13,217 nucleotides of DNA from Ophioceras dolichostomum (taxonomy: Eukaryota; Ascomycota; Sordariomycetes; Magnaporthales; Ophioceraceae): positions 1-13,217 of the forward strand of contig PYST01000601.1 of NCBI GenBank assembly GCA_003049485.1. The letters are read 5' to 3'. Shown piece after piece: positions 1 through 7,637 of this stretch; the stretch's first letter is position 1, and each line of letters opens with the position of its first letter. A program made the position numbers and the translations under genes. The notes below the pieces were generated by a model. It was not told the origin of the DNA and searched no databases. It worked only from the letters and a program-made list of their open reading frames with translations.

Positions 1-840
1 TTTTTCTCTTCCTCGTACATCATCAGAATCAACAGATTGGTTTACCACACGCGTGTCTTTTCCAATTGGAACCCTGGCCTTCCAACAACAACAACTATTA
101 AGAAAACTATCTAACTCCCTGGAAGAGGAGTGAAGAAGAAGCGGGCGAGAAACAACTCGCCGAAGCTGCTTCAAATAGAACGACAGAGGAAAATTAGGAA
201 ATGCTCAGATAACGTGCCATCTCCGCCAAAATCCGTGCAAAAACCGCGACAACAAGAAGCCCTGGTGCCGCTGTCGTCTACTCCCACATCAATTCGCCGA
301 AGAGCCACCTTCACCCTGCTCGCCCGAGTCACTCTGCTCGTACTCCTCCTCATCGATCTCCCCGGTATAGCTGTGTCGTACGAAAGTCGTCGATTTGTTT
401 TTTTTCTGCATTTCTCTTCGTGTTTTCCGGCATTCGAAGGAAATACGTCCCTGACTCTCCCTATGTATTGTTCGTCTCCTTTTTTCACTTTGATATATCT
501 ACCAGGCTTCCGGGGTTCTAGGCACTAGTCGATTTTCTGACTCATCGCGGCGACGCTTTCGTAGGCCACTACGGTTGCTGTGGCTGTGGTGGATCTATTT
601 GCCGGATGGACGGCTGGCAAGACCTTCCCAGGGCTTTGCTTTGTTGTTTGATGGTACTAGATTGTATGAGTGGTTCGGTTGCGATGTGCGGCCTAGGTAC
701 GGCTGGTTAGGTGACACCGATAGTGGAGTCAGAAGGAGAGCGGTTCAGAAGGGGGGAAGGAGAGGAGCTTTATATAGAAGTTGCAGAAGCCGCTGGGTCG
801 AGGTTGAGACCTGATAACTGTGGTGACAGCAACAGAAGAC
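1..840. other. Left edge: no gene called
   Basis: No ATG-initiated ORF of convincing quality. A plus-strand frame from 130 lacks an ATG. On the minus strand an acidic frame (EIDEEEYEQSDSGEQGEGG) ends at a TGA at 291-289 and follows an ACACAG acceptor, so a terminal exon is possible. The same DNA on the plus strand reads as a hydrophobic stretch, and I cannot choose between them. Confidence 0.3.
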
Positions 841-1143
841 ATGCCAGGTGATAAGACGCTTTGAGCACGAGGGGGTCTGGAGCGGCCCGGAGCGAGCAGC
901 TGTATCTAACGAGCTGTTGCACTTCCAGTTATGAGGACTCCCAGTCGTGGATTCATCGGCCCGCCTCTTCCTCTTCGAGTATTCCCCATCGAGCTCGACA
1001 CAATGTTTAAGGTGAACACTTCCCGCCTCTTTCGTTTTCATTGCTCACTTCCGCACTTTCACATCTTTGATGCTGCATTCCCCTGCTCGAACTTGGTATG
1101 GCAATCACAGGGCCTGCGGTCACGCTTCGATGACAGAGTCTAG
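841..1143 (+). CDS. Possible very small protein, 3 exons, 40 aa (tentative)
   Basis: Candidate exons 841-847, 929-1011 and 1111-1143. Intron 1 (848-928) has donor GTGATA, branch TATCTAAC and acceptor CTTCCAG. Intron 2 (1012-1110) has donor GTGAAC and acceptor ATCACAG, with no other AG between. The central exon reads like protein (MRTPSRGFIGPPLPLRVFPI) with fungal-type codons. A TATA-like TTTATATAGA lies near 769-778, about 65 bases before the ATG. If intron 2 is retained the frame stays open to the same stop (70 aa from ATG 931). I do not recognise it. The opposite strand also has a protein-like frame here, so confidence is low. Confidence 0.25.
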
Positions 1144-1884
1144 AGAAGTTCCACGCTTCATCGGCCCTCCAAACAGCCTCTAACCGCTCGATGTAATTTC
1201 ACTTAGCACATGACTGAGTACCTGTTACTATGCTGAATGCTGAATGCCACTGCAGCGTATGCATGTGCATCCGTTATCACGGCCTCGACGAATGTGTATG
1301 CAGTGATGCGTTGGGCGGTAAGTTGGTTTCCCCCCCGAAACACGCTGGCTTGTTCACATGTAATGTTCCATATTCCCCCCTGTAGTTCAATTTTGAAGCA
1401 GCCCCGAGCCTCTCCCTCTGTTCGTGTGTCAGCAAGTGGAACCCATCGTGACCATCGTGACCCTATCATGCACAGAACATGGGCGATTGCTCGCTCTTCT
1501 TGCTGCTGGAGCTAGTTATCCCTCTCATGTCCGCCTTCACTGCTCGTGGACCCATCGGTGCTCTCGCCTGTCATGGAATCGAGGGTGCCACGTGACTGCT
1601 TGGCTCGCTTTGGCCTCCGGAATGATGAAGGCTGTCATTCAAATAGGAAGCCCCTCTTCTAGGCTAGAACGCATGCGTGCTCCAGCTCCCGGAAAGCCCA
1701 GGGAAAGGGGTTAGGGGTCCCACTCCCAGACCACCGGCCTGCTTCAGTTCAAAGGGCGAGCTTCGCAGGCTACGTGTCGTGAACCGCAGAGATATTAAGG
1801 TCGACTCCGGCTCCTCATTCTGTATTCTCGCATTTATTTCCTTTCACCTAGCGATCGTATCGTATCGTATCGTATCCTATCTAC
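1144..1884. other. Region downstream of the patatin exon, no confident gene
   Basis: On the plus strand a GTAAGT donor at 1320 and a CCCCCCTGTAG acceptor near 1385 mark a likely small intron, but the joined frames stop within a few codons or encode only about 48 residues. This may be a non-coding or untranslated spliced transcript running toward the 3' end of the patatin gene. It ends with a CGTAT microsatellite. Confidence 0.35.
1856..1875. repeat. Short tandem repeat (CGTAT)4
   Basis: Four exact CGTAT units followed by one imperfect CCTAT. It starts 10 bases beyond the patatin stop codon, in the presumed 3' UTR. Confidence 0.9.
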
Positions 1885-4310
1885 CTACTGCAGCCACTGA
1901 TTCTTGCTCCTCGCCCCCAGCTCCTCCAGCAAGGCAGGGAACCCCGAGATCGGTATCCGTTCCTCCGGACTGCTCTTCAGCCTCACCGCCAGCACCTGGT
2001 ACGCGGCGCCCTGCTGCCCGTTCGGCAGCGTGAGCTGCAACGCGGGGATGCGGAAGCACAGCCGGAAGCGCCTCGTGCCGCCGGCGGTGACGACCATATC
2101 CCGCGGCAGCACGGTGGGGCAGCACCCTGTCCCGACTCTGCCGTTGTTGTTATTGGTGACGACGTTCCCGTCATCGTCGCACACGCAATTGGATGTGTCG
2201 TCTCGGACGGCGACCCTCTTCCACCGTCCTCGCGGGAGGGGACCCACCCCATAGCCGCTGTTGGTGTTCGGCGGTAGCGAGGGCCTTCGACCCGGCGCGC
2301 TAGACCCAGGAAGCTGGCATACCTCGGCGCGCGTGGCGGTCGCGTGCCAGAAGTCGAGCACCTTGTCGTCGAGCAGCACGCCGAGCTCCTCGGACTCGTG
2401 CCGGAGCCGGCACCGGATGGAGCCCACGAGGGCTTCGCCTTCGCAGGGGAGCTGGTCTGCGTCCGGGTCCGGCTCGAAGAAGAATAGCGAGGCGACCAGG
2501 ATGTTGGCCAGCCTGCGGATCTGTGCACGACCTCCGCCTCCTCCTGCTGCTGCTGCTCCACCTGACCCGTCCTCGTCGGCCACGTCGTCGGAGAGCGTCC
2601 AGCTCCTAACGACATCCTCGAGGTGGGCAACCTCTTCGTGGCTGTCCAGCTCGACGTACTCTCCCTTGCGGGAGCGGACGGGCGGGTTGATGCGGTGTAG
2701 CCGCGGTCGCGACTGAGGGGGGGACGAGCGCTCGAGCTCCTCCCATCCCCTGTTCGTGTCGAGCTGGTGCTCAAACATCTTGAGGATGGCGTTGAAGAAC
2801 CGGAAGGGCATGGCGCGCGGGATGCGGGCGCGCTTGCGCTGGCCCTGGTAGCCCGTGCCCAGGGAGAGGAGGACGTCGAGCGACGTGCCCTCGTTGGGCC
2901 ACACGCGCTCCTTCTCCTCGATGGCCACCTTGGCCGGGCAGTTGGCGTACACGGCCCCGTCGACGAAGTCTGCGCTGCCGCCGCCGGCAGAGGAGGGCTT
3001 GGACTTGCGGAAGGCGGGGAGGTAGTACGGCGCCGCGGAGGTGGCGAGGGCGGCTTCCCAGACCTTCATGTCGGCGGCCGCGTCGTCCTCGCGCTCGAAG
3101 CCGGTCCAGTCGCCCAGGGGGCGGTTGTAGTTGGCGATGAGCCACTCGTTCTCGCCGTTGTCGCGCGCCGCCGTGACGGCAACGCGCGTGGTGCTTTGGA
3201 AGTGGCGGGATATGGCCGGGGCGAAGAGCACGGTGTTCTTATCGAAGAAGGTGGCTAGCTCGGACTGGAGCTCGGTGGACGGGTAGCGGCTGTCCACCTG
3301 GCCGAGCACCATCCCCGCCCTGCGAACCCACTCGGTGAAGCCCGTCCGGGACTTGCCGAAGGTCCGGCCGCTGGCCCGCTTGAAGAACTTGGACATGTCT
3401 TCCAGGGGTTTGTCGGACATGGCGACGGCGAGCGCGACGATGCCGCCCGTGCTGGTACCGAGGATAAGGTCGAACAGCTCGCTGACGTGGATCTTGAGGT
3501 CGACCTCTCGCCGGATCGCCGCCAGCAGGGCGAGCTCGACGATGCCCCGGACTCCGCCCCCGTCGAGGCAGAGTATGCGCGCTCCGGCGCATCGCGGCTT
3601 CAGACGGACCTGGTGCGCGTTGCCGCCCACGGGTGGCAGGCCGCAGAGGGCGCACGAGGTAATCTCGAACCCACATTCGAAGCTGCGCGATGTGCGGGCG
3701 GTCTCTTGCACGCAGCGGGGGCAGTAGGCGTGGCCGCAGGAGACGACGTGGTCGGGCACGGACTGTAGACAGGAGAGGCAGGTCTTGTTGCTCCGTAATC
3801 CCTTCTCGCCCGACTCGGGGACGTCGCAGAAGGCGCCACGGCTGTCACGGTACGTGGCCTGGCGGAGCCTAATGAGGCGAGCGTCCAGTGTGTCGGCGCT
3901 CGGAGTACGGCGGTGGTTCTGGCCGCTGAGGTTGGCGCTGGTGGTGGTGGGTGAGGTGAACACGGAGTGGTACATCTCTACGAAGCGGTCTCGGGTCTTC
4001 CTGATCCATGCACCCTGGTCGGCAGAGCTCCAAGAGCGACGGCCGTGAAAAGGACCAGGGGCGACGAGGACTGGACGGCGAGTGGGTCCCGACTGGTTGG
4101 GGTCGGCAGGTGCTTCGTAGATGTGGGACTTGTGGTCGTACCGTCCGCGCACGCTGCAAGTCATCAAGGCCGTCCCGGCGGCGTTGCCATTGTTGTTGTT
4201 CTTGGAGGGGAAGCGGTACGCGCACTGCTCGTATTCGGTCAGGTAGATATCGAGACCTTCGACTAGGAATTCTTTAAGGTCGTGATCGAACATATCGGAT
4301 GGGGAGGGGA
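1885..4310 (-). other. Exon 2: RING-like finger, patatin phospholipase domain and C-terminal domain
   Basis: Residues 654-1460 of the fusion. The RING-like finger has Cys/His at 830, 833, 844, 846, 849, 852, 872 and 875 (CxxC, CxHxxC, C, CxxC order). Patatin hallmarks follow: oxyanion-hole motif DGGGVRG at 902-908, nucleophile elbow GTSTGG with Ser939, and the dyad Asp in DGA at 1103. These are the Ser-Asp dyad residues of patatin/iPLA2 enzymes, so the lipase should be active. The finger sits right before the lipase, as if regulating it or the protein's stability. After the lipase come low-complexity Gly/Ala and Asn runs, then a domain containing ASLFFFE, GSIRCR and a final ISGFP motif, which I recall from fungal relatives. 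If translated as a separate gene, the first ATG would be at 4293 (802 aa). Confidence 0.85.
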
Positions 4311-6403
4311 CTAATGGATGATGATGGCTCGTGAAAGTCAGTCGACCCACCTATAACAGGTTCCTCGCCGTCTACTGTACCGAAAACAACCTAAGGAGCT
4401 GTGCCAGAGCAAGTCAGGTAATATGAGGAGAGAGTGTGTGACTTACAATGCGTGTAGGTTCGACGCACGTAGATGACGAGCATCAGGGACAGCGCCTTGA
4501 CTATCATCTCCTCGAACCCGGCCTGTTGTTGCTCCTCCCTGTGACGTAGAACCTGTCCGTCGCCACTTATCCTCCCGGCCTTGGTCTCGCGATCCATAAC
4601 CAGCCGGAGGAAGTTGGCCACGTGCTGTGCGACGTTGCGGGGCGTCGGGTTGTCCCTCCGAGTGGCGAGGTAGAAGTTGAGCGGCGTCTCGAACTGACGG
4701 AAGTGCTCGAACACCTGTCCGAGGATATGGCTGAGGACCGGCACGTTGTACTGCGCGAACCCCCTGGAGCGGAGATTCTGCTCATCCTCGGCGGCGCGCT
4801 CGATCTGTGTCCGCAGGAGCTTGAGGTGGTGGAACACCTGGGCCGCGCGTCTGGGGCTGGTATCCGAGTCGCCCTTGTCCGGCACGAAGCAGACCCGGAT
4901 GCGCTGGAACAGGGCATCGTACAGCTGCTGGTTGTCCTCGATGCGGAGGTCCGGTCTCACGTTGCTGTTGTGTTTCGTCACGAACTCCGCCAGGATGCGC
5001 GAGTTGTGCCAGAGAGGGCGCTCGGACTTGTGGAGGTAGATCCTCTCGAGGTCCTCGTTGCTAAAGGAGGACGAGCCGCCTTCTCCGTCCATGTCCCTGC
5101 CGCCTCGGTGGCTGTGGCTTGCCTCCTCCTGCTCTTGGTGCTGCACCGACTCGCGGTCCATGTTCCTGACGATGATGAGCGTCTTGCGCGACGGCTGGTT
5201 GTAGCTCTTGTCCACGGCGGCGGAGGCCCACTCGAGGACCTTGGTCAGATCCTTCTCGATCATGGTGTCTTCCTTGGTGACGAATACGATGACATCGCTG
5301 ATGGCGTACAGGACCCGTGCGTAGAAGAGGTCGATGCCATCTTTGCCTCCCTGGCCGTAGCACTCAGCCGTGATGGGAAGCCTGACGACTCCGGCCATCG
5401 AGGCGGCGGCATCGTGGCCGTAGATGTCCTCTGCTTCCTCTTCTTCTTCGAGCGCCATCTCCCCAAATCGGATGGCATTCGTTTTCGCAGCGCCAGCAGA
5501 GAAGCCCTCGCAGTCTGCAAGCAGAAGGGGGAACTTGGGAGTTGGCTGTGTCATGGAGTTTGGCGGCGCGGTCAACGGCAAGCTGCTGATCCGGCGGGTG
5601 GCCGTGGGTCGGGGGTGGAGCGAACCCTGGTCGCGATAGAGGTGCACGCCGAAGGTGGTCGGGTCGGCCCTGTGCTCGATGTTGCCTGACCGTGGCACCG
5701 GCATCTCGCGCCTGCCGGCCTTGACGTCGGCGATCAGCTCGAGGCCGCGATCTGAAAACGCGTCCTCGCTCAGCGACTCTCCCGACGCGCTAAGGAGACC
5801 CATCAGCAGCATGGCTCGCACGATGGTGGACTTTCCGACGGCTGTGTTGCCGATGAACGAGACGAAGGTTGGGTAGTGGTGCTCGGTGGCCCGGTTTCCC
5901 GTCCGCTCAGGGTCGCAGAGCCGGATGAAGCGGTCGTAGAGCCAGATGTCCGGGTCTGCGCCGGGCTTCTCACTCCTCACCGCGAACCAGCGAGCGAGCC
6001 TGTCTCGCTGATGGAGGAACTGCAGCTTGCTCTCGTCCTTCTCCGAGTGGGTCACGGCGTCGACAAAGAGGGACGGGAAGGGGTTGCTTCTCTCGTGTTT
6101 CGCACGAATGTGTGCCGGCCATCTGGGATCGAGATGCTGGCTCCAGCATGTCTCGTGCGCGTGACAGTCAAGCGCGGTGCAGCCGGGCTCCTTGCAGGAT
6201 ATGCACCACATGTCGGTCGCCTGGCATCCGAGGCATTTGCGGGCCATGGGCCGTGACGAGAGTGAGACGTTCTTTTCGCACCAGCTGCACTTTTGGGCCG
6301 TCGCAGCCGCCCCTCGCTCCCCGGGCTGAGTCGCAGGTCGGATTGGTGCCATTGTCAGCGCACGGTCAGGGAGACTTCGTCCCAGGGTGTTTCTGGAGGA
6401 CAT
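1885..6403 (-). CDS. Zinc cluster - P-loop GTPase - RING-like - patatin phospholipase fusion, 2 exons, 1,460 aa
   Basis: Proposed join of 6403-4447 and 4310-1885 on the minus strand. Domain order by residue: Cys-rich zinc cluster 39-87, P-loop GTPase-like domain about 176-420, helical linker to about 650, RING-like finger 830-875, patatin domain about 896-1119, C-terminal domain to 1460. The predicted activity is nucleotide-regulated hydrolysis of membrane phospholipid or other acyl lipid; no signal peptide is seen, so it is probably cytosolic. Joining is favoured because donor and acceptor phases agree (phase 1) and the 136-nt intron has GTAAGT, CTGAC and TTAG. The patatin frame has no ATG until 4293. 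From memory, many Pezizomycotina genomes encode single proteins of about 1,500 aa with this order. The start is the first ATG (6403); ATG 6352 is a second choice, and upstream the frame begins only with GTG. Main alternative: two adjacent genes. Confidence 0.72.
4311..4446 (-). other. Intron with two nested 3' splice sites in the GTPase-patatin gene
   Basis: The donor GTAAGT starts at 4446. A near acceptor CACAG ends at 4399 (48-nt intron) with an ideal CTGAC branch motif about 14 nt before it; the next codons are Ser, Pro, stop (stop 4393-4391). A far acceptor TTAG ends at 4311 (136-nt intron), preceded by a second CTGAC, and joins in phase to the patatin frame (TTC, then CCC). Unspliced RNA also stops at 4391. 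A minus-strand TAG at 4353-4351 closes the patatin frame upstream, so only an acceptor beyond it can make the fusion. I infer that the far acceptor is used for full-length protein. Confidence 0.6.
4447..6403 (-). other. Exon 1: zinc cluster and P-loop GTPase-like half
   Basis: Residues 1-652 of the fusion. A Cys/His-rich cluster at 39-87 starts with a CxxC pair (CSWC), continues with CLGC, CISC and later C/H residues, and suggests a multi-zinc fold. The P-loop is GNTAVGKS at 185-192, in the context YPTFVSFIGNTAVGKS. A G3-like DCEG at 297-300 follows a hydrophobic strand (LLLA). A strand with NMDR near 414-417 is a candidate for the base-recognition position of the NKxD motif, but it is not canonical. 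Between P-loop and DCEG lies a Pro/Ser/Thr-rich insertion, and acidic runs follow. This order fits TRAFAC-type GTPases, yet the subfamily is not clear to me. The exon ends in a predicted helix that continues naturally into exon 2. Alone, spliced through the near acceptor, it would give about 654 residues. Confidence 0.75.
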
Positions 6404-7331
6404 CGCGGCGTCACCAAACGCGTTGTTCGTCTGGAAGTGATGAATGATGCGGTGATGGTACGCTGCTCCTGTAATTTTGGACACAATAATGGCGATCTAG
6501 GAAACCTTGCAGGTTTGAGAGGGAGGAAGGCCAAGCGTGTGCCTGTGCCGACGGAGCGACGCAGAGCTGCTAGTCCGTCGTTGGTTTGAGAAAGGCTCAG
6601 GATGGCTCGCTACAAAATTCTGGAGGGGAACATTTCAGCCCCAGCCCATGCATGTCCCGCCGCCCAGCCCGACCGGCTCTCAGGAGGGAGTGGCCGGCAG
6701 TGGAGTTGGGGCCGCACGCATTCCATACCTCTCGAACGCAGGCTGATGAATGATGATAAAGAGGCAACCACGGGTCAATGTCTGGGCGTGGCGGACCGAC
6801 CCTTCAGCTGGTCCGCATTTCCACACGAGACCCATGCCGGATCAGCGTCCGATTCTGGTAACCGGTGGCGGCAAACTAGTGCGTCCCGTTTTGGACGCGA
6901 GCCTATCTCCAGCCATTCACAAATCGTGTCCATCCCACCACGCCCGCGTCACCGAACTTGCCAAGGGGGCTGTGCTCCAGCCCGTTCGGGCTTCCGGCCG
7001 TAGGGGTGAAAATTGCGCAAGCGAACCCTCCGATCCTACGTCTTTATCCGTAGCGCCCGCATAACTCGGCACGCGAGCAAGCCATAAGCAGACAGACACA
7101 CAGGCGGCAGGCAGCAGCTGCACGGCCAGATTTCTGCTCTCCGCGATATGGCTCTGCCTGGCCCTCCTGGGTGTGATGATGATGACGATTCAATGGCTGA
7201 TGCTTGCAGCTGAGCCCATTGGCGATGCGTCACAAAGATGCACTTTCGCCGCAAGGTGATAATGCCAGTTCGTGCAGTGCAGCTTCGGTCATTGAACTTG
7301 GTTATGTGCTGTTATTACTCTCTGGGGGTAC
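6404..7331. other. Intergenic region upstream of the GTPase-patatin gene
   Basis: No convincing coding frame on either strand. The part next to 6403 should hold the promoter and leader of the GTPase-patatin gene. An AATTACAG near 6470 (minus strand) could be a leader acceptor. A 6-bp hairpin (GCGTCC/GGACGC, 6881-6898) is the only local structure I noticed. Confidence 0.5.
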
Positions 7332-7378
7332 GTAAGGTACCTATGTTTACCTAGGTACCTACGACCTAGGTACCTTAC
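7332..7378. repeat. Palindrome-rich repeat with 12-bp inverted arms and an 11-bp direct repeat
   Basis: Arms GTAAGGTACCTA (7332-7343) and TAGGTACCTTAC (7367-7378) are perfect inverted repeats. Within and across them ACCTAGGTACC occurs twice, at 7349-7359 and 7364-7374. It lies just past the extended 3' end of the transporter frame and could fold in the transcript's 3' end. Confidence 0.85.
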
Positions 7379-7388
7379 CTACCTACTG

Positions 7389-7637
7389 CTATGGTGTATT
7401 AGTTGAGCGGAAAATTCCTCCTATTACCGCCGTGCTCCCTTCTGCCACTGCTTGATCCGGCTCATCCCTTCCCCTTCGACGGTTCTCCCTCAACCGCTGC
7501 TGTCGCTGATCGATGGGCGGATCGAACACGCTGGTGCGGATTTCAGGCAGTCGGTCTGGCCCTGAACCGGAACCAGCACCGGGAGGCTGGGGAGGTGGGG
7601 GACCCGCCTCAAGTGCCGCTAGGCTTGATGCCACTGT
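7389..7637 (-). other. In-frame continuation of the transporter tail beyond its TGA stop (82 codons)
   Basis: Directly after the TGA at 7640-7638 the same frame stays open for 82 codons and ends at TAG 7391-7389. Its content looks like protein: a Pro/Gly-rich run, then charged sequence such as LPEIRTSVFD and QRLRENRRRGRDEPD. Either the TGA is a recent nonsense change that shortened a longer cytoplasmic tail, or a small intron I could not place in phase with good signals removes it, or it is read through. The context TGA-ACA is not the known efficient TGA-CTA readthrough context. Confidence 0.4.

Noticed and set aside
130..528. Plus-strand frame with a hydrophobic, membrane-like stretch
   Set aside because: It has no ATG start (GTG only), and the hydrophobic run is the mirror of an equally protein-like acidic frame on the other strand.
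2261..3258. Long plus-strand frames opposite the patatin exon
   Set aside because: Low-complexity Ser/Pro or Val/Gly-rich translations with no motifs. The patatin catalytic residues are on the other strand.
1885..4350. Separate patatin gene starting at 4350
   Set aside because: The frame there starts with GTG directly after a TAG, which is not a fungal start. The first ATG is at 4293, and the in-phase intron to the GTPase exon explains the upstream part better. It remains the main alternative model.
4622..5689. 355-codon plus-strand open frame opposite the GTPase exon
   Set aside because: It is an antisense shadow produced by GC-rich codons. The minus strand holds the P-loop and DCEG motifs, and the plus-strand frame shows no recognisable domain.
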